The notes below the pieces were generated by a model, which ran no database searches, was not told the origin of the DNA, and worked only from the letters and a program-made list of their open reading frames with translations. Shown piece by piece: positions 33,936 to 42,550 of a stretch of DNA of 52,804 nt. Origin of the DNA: Candidatus Aminicenans sakinawicola JGI OTU-1 (lineage in GTDB: Bacteria; Acidobacteriota; Aminicenantia; Aminicenantales; Aminicenantaceae). How positions within the stretch are numbered: the first letter of the stretch is position 1; each line of letters starts with the position of its first letter. Both the position numbers and the translations under genes were made by a program. The stretch is taken from the NCBI GenBank assembly GCA_000493965.1, contig AWNV01000015.1:1-52804 (forward strand), written 5' to 3'.

Positions 33936-35195
33936 ATGATCCCTAAACCTGTCGCTAATGATTTTGGAAAAAACGTTCTTGTTATCGGGGGCGGTGTTAC
34001 AGGTATACTTTCGGCCTGGGAATTGGTCAGAATGGGAGCTAAGGTGATTCTGGTTGAAGCATGTCATCTGGGAAGTGGTGCAAGCTCACGTTCAGCAGCA
34101 TGCATCCGGGCCCAGTTCGATACAATATCCACAGTCAAAGGAATGATATATTCGATCAATTTTTTTGAAAACTGGATGGACATCATAGAAAACAGCCAAT
34201 ATCCGATTTGCCAAAATGGTTATTTATTTTTGAAAAATTACACGGTTGACGTTGAAGCAGTAAAGCAGCAGGTGGCTGTACAACAGAAAGCGGGCCTCAA
34301 AGAAGTAGTATGGCTTGACGAAGCGGCATTAAGCAAACAGTTTCCTTATCTCGATACAGTTGGAATTGTTGGTGCAACCTGGTGTCCCAAAGACGGCTTT
34401 CTATTTCCGAACATCATCTACCAGGACGTCTCACAGGCAGCAAGGAAACTTGGAGCCAAAATTATTCAGAACGATCCGGTTGTTAAAGCTGAAGTTTCCG
34501 GTAATAAGGCCACAGCCGTAATTCTTGAATCGGGCAGTAGGATTGAGGCTGACTTTTTTATAAACGCAGCAAATGTCTGGGCAGCAGGGATATCACGGCT
34601 GTTTGGCGGGATAGACTTACCAATTACCGCAGAGCGCCGGTATCTGTATTTTTTGAGGGGACTAAAGAGGGATAGTGACTGGGGGTTCAAAATGGAAGAT
34701 TTTCCGTCACTCCCGATGACCGTAACACCCTACGGTGCTTACTGCCGACCTGATAATAAGCAACTGATGATAGGCTGGCTGCAGCATCCTAATCCTGTTG
34801 CAGCCACGCTCGATAACCAGGACGATATCGAACCAGGCTACGGACTTGGGTTCGATGAATATGGTGCTGCTGTGCGCAAGGAAGTTACACAATTTTTGCC
34901 AGCTGTTCAAGATATGGGAAGATTAGTGGCAGTTACAAGTGGATTTTATAATTCTACTCCCGACCACAACCCTCTGTTTGGTTATGATCTTAACATTCAC
35001 AACCTCATCCATGCGACAGGATTTAGCGGACATGGCTTGATGCATTCACCTTTTTCAGCACGTATTGTAACTGAGCTTATTAATTCCGGCCACAATATAG
35101 AGACTATCGATCTTCCATACAACATTGGCAGGGTGCAATTGAAGCATATGGCTATTAACAGGACCTTTGAATATTTCGAAAGCATGGCTATCTAA
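33936..35195 (+). CDS. FAD-dependent amino-acid/sarcosine oxidase-like oxidoreductase (DAO family)
   Basis: A 419-residue flavoprotein of the DAO superfamily. The dinucleotide-binding motif VLVIGGGVTGILSAWELVRMGAKVILVE is followed by GSGASSRSAACIRAQF, typical of sarcosine and glycine oxidase-like enzymes. The C-terminal part has YNSTPDHNPLFGYD and ATGFSGHGLMHSPFSARI, the conserved FAD-contacting end. No signal peptide is seen; it is cytoplasmic. It likely oxidises a secondary or primary amine of an amino acid; the substrate is unknown. An excellent GGAGG site precedes the ATG. It is monocistronic, and the right end of repeat R2 lies 27 bases upstream. Confidence 0.9.
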   Translation: MIPKPVANDFGKNVLVIGGGVTGILSAWELVRMGAKVILVEACHLGSGASSRSAACIRAQFDTISTVKGMIYSINFFENWMDIIENSQYPICQNGYLFLKNYTVDVEAVKQQVAVQQKAGLKEVVWLDEAALSKQFPYLDTVGIVGATWCPKDGFLFPNIIYQDVSQAARKLGAKIIQNDPVVKAEVSGNKATAVILESGSRIEADFFINAANVWAAGISRLFGGIDLPITAERRYLYFLRGLKRDSDWGFKMEDFPSLPMTVTPYGAYCRPDNKQLMIGWLQHPNPVAATLDNQDDIEPGYGLGFDEYGAAVRKEVTQFLPAVQDMGRLVAVTSGFYNSTPDHNPLFGYDLNIHNLIHATGFSGHGLMHSPFSARIVTELINSGHNIETIDLPYNIGRVQLKHMAINRTFEYFESMAI

Positions 35196-35289
35196 CAACT
35201 ATAAAAATATTTTTTATACGAAAAAAGAGCTAACTTCTTATTTATTAATCAGTTCTGATGGCCTGTCCCTATTTTCAATTATGCAGTGT

Positions 35290-35317
35290 TTGACATCAAA
35301 TTTTCTTTTGCTATAAC
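35290..35317 (+). promoter_or_regulatory. Probable sigma-70 promoter of pgi
   Basis: TTGACA (35290-35295), a 16-base spacer and TATAAC (35312-35317) lie 16 bases ahead of the start codon. The stretch TTTGACATCAAATTTT is shared with the promoter ahead of mobB at 52399. Confidence 0.6.
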
Positions 35318-35332
35318 CTAAGAGAAAGCAAA

Positions 35333-36985
35333 ATGAAAATAATCAATCAGGAAATGAAAATAGGAAAATACCAGGTGCTTGTGGATAGGCGTTTAAATTC
35401 TTGGAAGAATATTAATTTTTCCAGAAGGTTTCAGTCTAAAGATTCTATGTTATGGTCTCCGATCTTGCCTTCTGAAATAAGAAATAACTTGGGATGGCTG
35501 GATCTTCCAGAAATGATGCAGGATGAACTTGAACCCATAACAAGATTTGCGCAGGAAGTAAAAGAGGAAGGAATAAAATATGTTGTGCTTCTTGGAATGG
35601 GAGGGTCGAGTCTTGCTCCACTTGTATTCCAGAAGACTTTCTTGAATGCTCCTGGGTATCCAAAATTAATAGTCCTTGACAGCACTCATCCTGAATCGAT
35701 ACGAAGTGTCGAGCATGAAATAGACATACAAAATGCAATTTTTATCGTAGGCAGCAAGTCCGGAACTACCCTTGAGACTCTTTCCCTTTTTAAGTATTTC
35801 TGGGAGAAAGTGAGTCACATAAGTAACAGGCAGGGCCGTTATTTTGTCTGCATAACTGATCCTGGAACTCCCCTTGAAAATTTGGCCGAGATGAGGAATT
35901 TTCGTGCTGTTTTTCTATCACCTGCTGATGTTGGAGGGCGCTACTCTGCACTTTCTGTTTTCGGAATGCTTCCAGCAGCTCTTATTGGAATCGATATACA
36001 CGAACTAATGAAAAGGGCTAAGGAAACAGCTAAAGATGTTTTGGATCTTCCGGAGGACAAATCTTCAGGATTTATCTTGGGTGCGGTTCTTGGAGAATTG
36101 GCAAAATTCAGGGATAAACTGACTTTTATAACATCCACAAGCCTTAATAGTTTTCCTGACTGGATTGAACAGCTCATTGCTGAAAGTACAGGCAAGAATG
36201 GAAAGGGGATAGTACCTGTAGTGAGAGAGCCTTTGTTAGAAATCGACTCCTATGGAAAAGACCGTTTATTTGTTTTTATTTTCCTCAAAGAAGATGAAAA
36301 CAGTGGATTGGAAAGATGTCAAAAAGAATTTGAAGATGCCGGTATTCCTGTTATACGTATTGACATGAAAGATAGAAATGATTTAAGCAGGGAAATTTTC
36401 TGCTGGGAGGTGGCTGTGGCGGCTGCAGGAGCAGCCCTTGAAATGAATCCTTTTGACCAACCAGATGTTGACCTTACTAAACAGTTTACAAAGAAACTAA
36501 TGGAAAAAGAAGGAGAAGAAAAACAGCGACAAGAAATATATAAAAGAACTATATTTGTTGAAAATGCAGAATCAGCATTGAGAAGTTGGGCCTTCGGGGC
36601 AAAAGAGGGAGATTATTTCGCTGTCCAGGCCTATCTTTCTTATGACTCGGAAATAGATAATGCTTTAAAAGCAATCCGGCTTGAACTTTTAAAAAGATTT
36701 GGACTTGCCACGACCCTAGGGTATGGACCACGTTTTTTACATTCCACAGGGCAGCTTCACAAGGGAGGAGCAAATAATGGATTATTCCTGCAGTTTGTGG
36801 ATGAGCCGCAGATAGAATTGCCTGTGCCAGAGACTAATTTTTCTTTTAAATACCTGATTAAAACTCAATCCCTTGGAGATTTTAAGGCCCTTAGAAAGAG
36901 GGGCCGCCGCATACTGCGAATAAACCTTGGAGGTGATGCTGAAGCTGGCCTAAAAACTCTTGCTGGCTATATAAGCAATATATGA
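35333..36985 (+). CDS. pgi: Glucose-6-phosphate isomerase (Tal-Pgi type)
   Basis: A 550-residue isomerase interconverting glucose-6-phosphate and fructose-6-phosphate. SIS-domain motifs are visible: LLGMGGSSLAPLVFQKTF, VGSKSGTTLETLSLFKYFW (phosphate loop), GGRYSALSVFGMLPAALIG and GYGPRFLHSTGQLHKGG. This pattern is that of the isomerase half of transaldolase/Pgi fusion proteins rather than of E. coli-type Pgi, but no transaldolase domain is attached or adjacent. The -10 box ends only 15 bases before ATG 35333, leaving a leader of a few bases and no strong ribosome site. The ATG at residue 8 is an alternative start. Confidence 0.92.
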   Translation: MKIINQEMKIGKYQVLVDRRLNSWKNINFSRRFQSKDSMLWSPILPSEIRNNLGWLDLPEMMQDELEPITRFAQEVKEEGIKYVVLLGMGGSSLAPLVFQKTFLNAPGYPKLIVLDSTHPESIRSVEHEIDIQNAIFIVGSKSGTTLETLSLFKYFWEKVSHISNRQGRYFVCITDPGTPLENLAEMRNFRAVFLSPADVGGRYSALSVFGMLPAALIGIDIHELMKRAKETAKDVLDLPEDKSSGFILGAVLGELAKFRDKLTFITSTSLNSFPDWIEQLIAESTGKNGKGIVPVVREPLLEIDSYGKDRLFVFIFLKEDENSGLERCQKEFEDAGIPVIRIDMKDRNDLSREIFCWEVAVAAAGAALEMNPFDQPDVDLTKQFTKKLMEKEGEEKQRQEIYKRTIFVENAESALRSWAFGAKEGDYFAVQAYLSYDSEIDNALKAIRLELLKRFGLATTLGYGPRFLHSTGQLHKGGANNGLFLQFVDEPQIELPVPETNFSFKYLIKTQSLGDFKALRKRGRRILRINLGGDAEAGLKTLAGYISNI

Positions 36986-37094
36986 TTTTTTAAAGCATAT
37001 AGCAGTTTGCTTCTAACTGATTGAAATAATTTTAATACTAACTTTTAAAATCCACAGATGTAAGTCCGTGGATGGATTGAGTTATCCAGTATTC

Positions 37095-37111
37095 TTCATG
37101 AATAATTCAGG
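37095..37111 (-). repeat. Transposon-end-like repeat copy R3
   Basis: TTCATGAATAATTCAGG lies between pgi and the TSUP gene, four bases from the TSUP stop. It is one end only, oriented with its outer CCTG toward the TSUP gene, again next to TTAA. Confidence 0.7.
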
Positions 37112-37115
37112 TTAA

Positions 37116-37862
37116 TTAATAAAGGCCGAAAAGCTTAAGAGCCATAATAGTAATGGCAACAGTGAGAATAATGCGGATCGCTTTTTCGCCGCCCTTTAGA
37201 GCAGCGTGAACTCCCCACCATGCTCCAAATGCGTTTCCTGCACCTAGAACTGCACCGCATATCCAGTTCACATTTCCTGTAAGTACAAATATAAGTAAAG
37301 CAGGGAAGGTGTATATCAGAATGATAAACACTTTATGCATATTGACTAAGACAAGGTCGAGCCGTAACAGGTGATATAAAGCGGCCATGAACAAGAATCC
37401 TACTCCTGCCTGGATGAAACCTCCGTAAAACCCGATACCCAGTAATGCTGGATAGATAAGCCAGTTTTTATGGGATGAAATGTTTGAATTATTATCATTG
37501 TAAGAACGGGAAAAAAACATGGAGAAAACAATGAAAATCAAAACTCCACCCAGGATTTTCTGAAACAGGATATTACTAATTTTAGTAGATATTAATGCGC
37601 CGATCACAGCACCAGGCAGTGTAAAAGCAGCAAATTTTAGACTGGTTTTAAATTGATAGGCTCTGTTTTTATGAAAAGAAGAAACAGCAAGAATGTTTTG
37701 AATGATTAACGCTATTCGGTTTGTGCCATTTGCAACAGCACCATCAAGTCCTATGAATATAAGGGTTGGAAGTGTGAGACTGGATCCTCCTCCGGCATTA
37801 ACATTAATAAAACCGGCAACAGCACCTACGCCGAAAAGCAAAAGAAGATGGAGACTATTCAT
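37116..37862 (-). CDS. TSUP-family permease (TauE/SafE-like)
   Basis: The start at 37862 begins the first membrane helix with MNSLHLLLLFGVGAVAGFINVNAGGGSSLTLP, the TSUP signature; an in-frame extension of 20 residues upstream looks noncoding. The 248 residues form about eight helices, with the second half repeating the motif as LLGIGFYGGFIQAGVGFLFM. The family exports small anions or sulfonates; no substrate clue exists. It is only distantly similar to the TSUP protein at 6050. No clear ribosome site was found. A transposon-end repeat touches its 3' end. Confidence 0.88.
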   Translation of the reverse strand: MNSLHLLLLFGVGAVAGFINVNAGGGSSLTLPTLIFIGLDGAVANGTNRIALIIQNILAVSSFHKNRAYQFKTSLKFAAFTLPGAVIGALISTKISNILFQKILGGVLIFIVFSMFFSRSYNDNNSNISSHKNWLIYPALLGIGFYGGFIQAGVGFLFMAALYHLLRLDLVLVNMHKVFIILIYTFPALLIFVLTGNVNWICGAVLGAGNAFGAWWGVHAALKGGEKAIRIILTVAITIMALKLFGLY

Positions 37863-38077
37863 TTTATATCTAAATTTGCATCTTTCAGAGGAAATAATAC
37901 AGTTCTCAAATGAAAAACACAATGAATAATAAGTTATAAGAGAAAGCGTGAGTAATAATTATGATTGGTATTATAATCTTTGGGGGTGAGGAAAGTACTT
38001 GCAAAATCATCTCTAAAGAGGATTGAATTTATGTGATTTCATTGGCAATATATTATAGCAGTTTATATTAGGGAAGT

Positions 38078-38959
38078 ATGAGAATGAGCCGGAAAGCAAA
38101 ACGGGGAATATTGATAGCAGTCCTTTTAATTATCTTTTCTCAAAGTGGATTATTGTTTTCTTTTGATAAGAAACTGAAGATAATAGCAAAGAGTGCCAAT
38201 GTTTATCTTAGACCTGATATAAATAGCCCTGTTATTGAGACTTTGGAAAAAGGAGCTATTCTTACTCTGAGCAGTTCTAGAAAATTCCGAAAGATATTCG
38301 ATTATGTTTATTATTCGTCAAAAAATACAGGCTGCACAAAATCAGGATATATACTTGACTCATTTGTAGAGAGGCTGTTTCAGTCCACCAAGGTGATCAC
38401 AATTTATGCTGGGAGAAAGAGTCCGGAAAAAGCAGTTAAACCAGCTGTTAATTTTAGAAATACATACTGGGGGATGAGAAAAGAACAAGTTTTAGAATTA
38501 GAAGGCGAGCCCTTCAAGCAAGAAGAATCAAGGGGATTGGATATAATTGGATACGAGAAAAAAGTAATGGATAGTGATTGTTTTGTTGGATACATATTTG
38601 CAGAAAACAAGTTAACAGCAGCAGAATACATATTTTTAGAACAACATGAGGATGAAAATGAACATATTAAAAATTATGAAAAAATTAAGGATTTGTTAAT
38701 AAAGAAATACGGTGTGCCACAACAGGATAAAGTATTGTGGCGGAACAATTTATATAAAGATAGTCCTTCTGAGTGGGGATATGCGGTGGCTTTAAGTCAT
38801 CTGGAATATATCTCTCAGTGGGAAACTCCTGAAACGGAAATATTCCTTAATCTTTCAGGTGGAAATAGTGAAATATTACTAAAAGTTGAATATGCGGGTA
38901 TTAACCTGAAGGATTTAATGAAGAGGGAAGAAGAAAAAGCTCTCCTTGCCCTCTATTAA
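38078..38959 (+). CDS. Secreted SH3b-domain protein of unknown function
   Basis: The 293 residues begin with a signal peptide (ILIAVLLIIFSQSGLLFS). A bacterial SH3-like domain spans about 34-100: KIIAKSANVYLRPDINSPVIETLEKG and CTKSGYILDSFVE. The second half (about 125-280) has YWGMRKEQVLELEGEPFKQEES, a pattern seen in proteins that start with a short WGMsk-x-V motif and resembles an SmpA/OmlA-like lipoprotein repeat. A peptidoglycan-contact role is plausible but unproven. GGGAAG precedes two possible ATGs (38078, 38084). The stop is followed immediately by repeat R4. Confidence 0.75.
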   Translation: MRMSRKAKRGILIAVLLIIFSQSGLLFSFDKKLKIIAKSANVYLRPDINSPVIETLEKGAILTLSSSRKFRKIFDYVYYSSKNTGCTKSGYILDSFVERLFQSTKVITIYAGRKSPEKAVKPAVNFRNTYWGMRKEQVLELEGEPFKQEESRGLDIIGYEKKVMDSDCFVGYIFAENKLTAAEYIFLEQHEDENEHIKNYEKIKDLLIKKYGVPQQDKVLWRNNLYKDSPSEWGYAVALSHLEYISQWETPETEIFLNLSGGNSEILLKVEYAGINLKDLMKREEEKALLALY

Positions 38960-39214
38960 CCTGAATTATTCATAAAGAATGCCGATACCAATATTTATTT
39001 TTGATTATATTTGCCAGTTACTTTGATATTTCCTTCAGCATAACATTCAACTCTTTTCCCATGCACTTCTTTTCCTCTATATCGGCATTCTTTACCTTAC
39101 AGGCGAGCCGATCTTACCGCATCTGCTTTGTTACAGCGCATTCGTGGTGGATGACCACAACTTCATGCGCTGTGCCTTGCATCTGCAGCAACCTCGACTC
39201 GTGAATAATCCAGG
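38960..39214. repeat. MITE-like element or IS remnant with two ends (R4, 255 bp)
   Basis: The left end CCTGAATTATTCATAAAG starts right after the SH3b gene's stop codon. The right end GTGAATAATCCAGG (39201-39214) lies 11 bases from the purF stop. Inside, AAAGAATGCCGATA recurs inverted as TATCGGCATTCTTT near 39080-39093, and AGCGCAT with ATGCGCT (39135-39171) flank GTGGT/ACCAC as a long hairpin. The right half is more GC-rich and may be left over from a larger IS. There is no transposase frame. Confidence 0.75.
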
Positions 39215-39225
39215 TCAATAAGTCT

Positions 39226-40628
39226 CTACTCTGTTCTATCCCAGCAATAAGTACACAGCTTGTTTTTAGGCAGACCGATTGCTGAAACAAGATCTTCCAG
39301 CTCTTGATATTTCAGTGATGTTAATCTGAGTCTCAACCTGATTTTCTCTATCATTGCATGGTATTTATCAGATCCAGCCCTTGAATATTCATCTAAGTTG
39401 GTGGGATCATCTCCTTCCAACTCTTTTATAGCCTTTCTTGCAGCAAGGTCCAATTCCGACCTAGATCTCGAAAAATTAAGAAATTTGCATCCATAAACAA
39501 GGGGGGGGGGCAGGCTGGACGCATATGGACTTCTAAAGCCCCTGAATCGTATAGCCTTTGGATTGTGCCTTTTAACTGTGTCCCTCTTACTATTGAGTCT
39601 TCACAAAAAAGTAATTTTTTACCTTCGATCAATTCTTTTATTGGGATAAGTTTCATTTTGGCTACAAGGTCTCTTACGGCCTGATTCTGGGGCATAAAAC
39701 TTCTCGGCCATGTAGGTGTATATTTAACAAAAGGTCTTTTAAAAGGAATTCCTGCCTCACTTGCATATCCTAAACCATGAGCTATTCCTGAGTCAGGTAT
39801 TCCAGCTACAAAGTCTATTTTGATTTTATCATTTCTGGCAAGTTTGGCGCCGCACTTGTTTCTTACAGTTTCCACATTTATTCCTTCATAACTTGAAGCA
39901 GGATATCCATAATAAACCCAGAGAAAACCACATATATGCAATTTATCCCCGGGCGGTTTTTTTTGCTCAATCCCTTCTTCGGTTATTAAGACAATTTCAC
40001 CCGGGCCAAGATATTTTTTTATTTCAAGGTTAAGGTTGGGAAAGGCACAGGTCTCTGATGTTGCTGCATAAGTTCCCTGTTTTTCCCCGGTAACAAGAGG
40101 AGTTCTTCCAAATCTATCTCGTGCTGCATAAACCCCTTCTTCGGTTAATAGGAGTAAAGAACAGGACCCCTGAATTGCCTCTTGAGCATTCTGGATCCCG
40201 TCTTTAAAAGACATCTCCTGGTTTATCAATGCAGCAACCAGCTCTGTCGGATTGATTCCGCCACCGCTCATTTCCGAAAAATGAATTGAGTTTTTGTTGA
40301 ATGCTTTTTTTGTAATTTCATCTGCATTGTTTATTACACCCACTGTTACAATTGCATAGTTTCCAAGGTGAGAACGTATAATGAGAGGCTGGTCTTCATA
40401 ATCGCTTATTACTCCTATACCTTTATTTCCTTGTATCTTTGTGATGTCATCTTCGAATTTAGATCTGAATTGGGCATTCTCAATATTATGAATGAATCTT
40501 GTGAATCCATCCGTATTTTTTACTGCAAGGCCACCGCGACTTGTTCCTAAATGAGAGTGATAGTCAATTCCATAAAATAGGTCGTTTACACAATCATGTT
40601 TTGAAACCAATCCAAACATACCGCCCAT
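39226..40628 (-). CDS. purF: Amidophosphoribosyltransferase-like protein, interrupted at a C10 run
   Basis: PurF-family proteins make phosphoribosylamine from PRPP, the first step of purine synthesis. The start has AAGGAGG six bases upstream. The N-terminal Ntn domain opens MGGMFGLVSKHDC, so the usual catalytic Cys2 is Gly; the nearest Cys is C13, followed by YGIDYHSHLGTSRGG. The PRPP loop is CEDSIVRGT. At 39501-39510 (ten G on the plus strand) the frame leaves the family pattern: after RPACPP the expected continuation LVYGCKFLNFSRSRSEL lies in another frame, which ends with LPKNKLCTYCWDRTE. Eight C would restore it exactly. Fe-S cysteines are present on both sides. This is either a real slippage mutation or an assembly error. 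Confidence 0.85.
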
Positions 40629-40649
40629 TATGGCCTCCTTGGTATATTG

Positions 40650-40678
40650 ATAATTCTACTGGACTGGATTATTCACAA
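40650..40678 (-). promoter_or_regulatory. Possible purF promoter built on repeat R5
   Basis: On the minus strand TTGTGA (40673-40678), 17 bases and AATTAT (40650-40655) lie 22 bases ahead of the purF start. The -35 hexamer falls within the transposon-end-like sequence. The consensus match is only moderate. Confidence 0.35.
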
Positions 40679-40708
40679 TCAGATCCAGCCTACCCCGACC
40701 CGATCTAC
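40664..40708 (+). repeat. Transposon-end-like repeat copy R5
   Basis: CTGGATTATTCACAATCAGA continues into TCCAGCCTACCCCGACC. This matches the inverted copy at 52296-52346 over the end and the inner GCCTACyCCGAC part. It is a single end, in the purF upstream region. Confidence 0.7.
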
Positions 40709-40857
40709 AAAAAGGTTACCGCGGATACAATGCCAAGTACTTAAGGAACTAATATTACTCAAAAAAGATTTCTGTTCAAGAGAAAAACAAATATATTATA
40801 AAAAAAATAGAACTTCTCAATTAGAATATCGTATAATTAAGAACAATGGAGGAGGAT

Positions 40858-41658
40858 ATGAAGAAATTATTGTTTTTTGTTTTTAGTGTACTTCTGATCT
40901 TCCCCTTTATAAGTTCCTGTATTATAGCGGTTGTTGACTTTCCTGATGAAGCAGGTTTTCCCGAAGTGCAGGAATTTGAGAAAAATGTGCCTTTAGATGC
41001 AGGAGGGACTCTCTCTCTTGAAAACATAGATGGAGATATTGAAATTCAGGGTTGGGATAGAAATGAGTTACAAGTGTTTGCAGAGAAAATTATGCCTAAC
41101 CTGTATAATAGAAAGATTCGAATGTTTCATTGGAATTATTCCGTTCCTAAAATTGAATTTGATAAATTTGAAGATTTTGTAAAAATCAAGACCAGGGCTG
41201 CTTCAGGTGAAAGTAAGGCAAAAACAGTCCATTATGAGGTAAGAGTTCCTCATTCCATAAATTTGAAAGATATCACTGCAGTTAAAGGGGATATATTTAT
41301 TTCTGATTTGTATGGGGAAGCTTACATCGAATTGAAAAATGGCGATATAAAAGTTGATAATTTTTCAGGTTCTTTAACGGCTTCTGTTGATAATGGTTCA
41401 ATCAAGGCAAGTTTGTATGACCTTAGAAATGAAGATGAACTAACAATTTCCACAAAACAGGGAGATATCATTGTATATCTTCAGCCAGAAGTAAATTGCC
41501 GGATAGAAGCTTCGAGTCCGGACGGAGATATATTTTGTGAATTTGACATTGAGAATCCTATGCCAACAGATAAGATTTCTACTGTGATTGGAGAAGACGG
41601 AGCTTCTATTTCACTTACAACTTTAAATGGTAATATTGAAATTAAAAAGATGGAATAA
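40858..41658 (+). CDS. DUF4097-type putative adhesin, lipoprotein
   Basis: The start at 40858 follows GGAGGAT closely and gives 266 residues; the ATG four codons upstream lies within the ribosome-binding stretch. A lipoprotein signal ends at Cys in PFISSCIIAVVD. The rest is a right-handed beta-solenoid of the DUF4097 type, with short repeats of the form G-D-I-x-I: LENIDGDIEIQGW, AVKGDIFISDLYGEAYIELKNGDIKVDNFSG, TKQGDIIVYL, SPDGDIFCEF and TLNGNIEIKKME. The function of this family is unknown; surface or envelope location is inferred. It may be transcribed with the DUF3014 gene 65 bases downstream. Confidence 0.85.
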   Translation: MKKLLFFVFSVLLIFPFISSCIIAVVDFPDEAGFPEVQEFEKNVPLDAGGTLSLENIDGDIEIQGWDRNELQVFAEKIMPNLYNRKIRMFHWNYSVPKIEFDKFEDFVKIKTRAASGESKAKTVHYEVRVPHSINLKDITAVKGDIFISDLYGEAYIELKNGDIKVDNFSGSLTASVDNGSIKASLYDLRNEDELTISTKQGDIIVYLQPEVNCRIEASSPDGDIFCEFDIENPMPTDKISTVIGEDGASISLTTLNGNIEIKKME

Positions 41659-41723
41659 TCAAACTTGATTCGTGATTAATACGGGTTAAATATTTATTAT
41701 TTAAATTGCAAGTGGAGGGAAAT

Positions 41724-42506
41724 ATGGAGGAATCTAAAAAAGTAACTTTTACAGCTCTTGTCATTATAGCAGTTGTGGTAGTTGCTATATGTATCTACTT
41801 TTTTCTTATACGCGGTAAATCAAAAGAGAGTACAGAAATTCCTGAGATTACTGAGAAAACAACTGCTGTGATTCCATCGGAAGAAGCTGTCAAAGGAGAG
41901 GAAAAAATGCCGGATTATATTGATGTTACTCTCTCAAAAAGTGATGATTTGATCCGCAAATTAATCGGTGAGTTTTCTTCTAGTGTTGAACTTAAGGGCT
42001 GGTTGACAACCGATGATATTATTCGAAAATTTGTTGCGGCTGTAGATAATATTGCCAATGGACAGAGTCCGAAAGCTCATATCGATTTTTTCAATCCTGA
42101 AGGAAAATTTAAGGTTATTAAGAGAAATGATAAGTATTATGTGGATCCGATTGGGTATAAAAGATATGCTATTGTAGCAGAAGTATTTTCATCTTTGGAT
42201 TCAGAATCCTGTGTAAGACGCTACAGGCAGTTAAAGCCAGTAATCCAGGAAGCATACAGTGATTTAGGATATCCTGATGCGGATTTTCAAGATACTCTTG
42301 TAATGGCTATCCGCGAACTCCTTGAAGTGCCCGTGATAAAGAAGGATATTCTACTGGAGAAAAAAGTAATTTCGTTTGTTATTGCTGAAGCCGAATTGGA
42401 AAAAATGAGTCAAGCACAGAAACACTTTTTCAGAATGGGGCCAGAGAATATCAGCAATATACAGGCAAAACTGCGTGAAATGGCCTCGGATCTGGGAATT
42501 CCGTAA
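41724..42506 (+). CDS. DUF3014-family membrane-anchored protein
   Basis: The start at 41724 has GGAGGG upstream; the TTG six codons earlier precedes that site. The 260 residues consist of a single N-terminal membrane helix (FTALVIIAVVVVAICIYFFLI), a Thr/Glu-rich linker, and a soluble domain with the DUF3014 pattern: VTLSKSDDLIRKLIGEF, LTTDDIIRKFVAAVDNIANGQ, YVDPIGYKRYAIVAEVF and QDTLVMAIRELLEVPVI. The domain would face the periplasm. No activity is known for the family. It converges on the radical SAM gene. Confidence 0.85.
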   Translation: MEESKKVTFTALVIIAVVVVAICIYFFLIRGKSKESTEIPEITEKTTAVIPSEEAVKGEEKMPDYIDVTLSKSDDLIRKLIGEFSSSVELKGWLTTDDIIRKFVAAVDNIANGQSPKAHIDFFNPEGKFKVIKRNDKYYVDPIGYKRYAIVAEVFSSLDSESCVRRYRQLKPVIQEAYSDLGYPDADFQDTLVMAIRELLEVPVIKKDILLEKKVISFVIAEAELEKMSQAQKHFFRMGPENISNIQAKLREMASDLGIP

Positions 42507-42550
42507 AGCAAGTTGCCACGTTCATAGAATAAACAGGCTTTAATAATCTC

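Noticed and set aside
37054..37074. Hairpin CCACAGATG...GTCCGTGG behind pgi as a terminator
   Set aside because: The stem has mismatches and no T-run follows.
39001..39204. Plus-strand frame of 67 codons between the SH3b and purF genes
   Set aside because: It lies wholly inside repeat R4, with hairpin-rich sequence and no ribosome site.
39226..39453. Separate 75-aa gene ahead of the purF stop
   Set aside because: Its sequence is the Fe-S C-terminus of PurF (LCTYCWD) in the shifted frame, not an independent protein.
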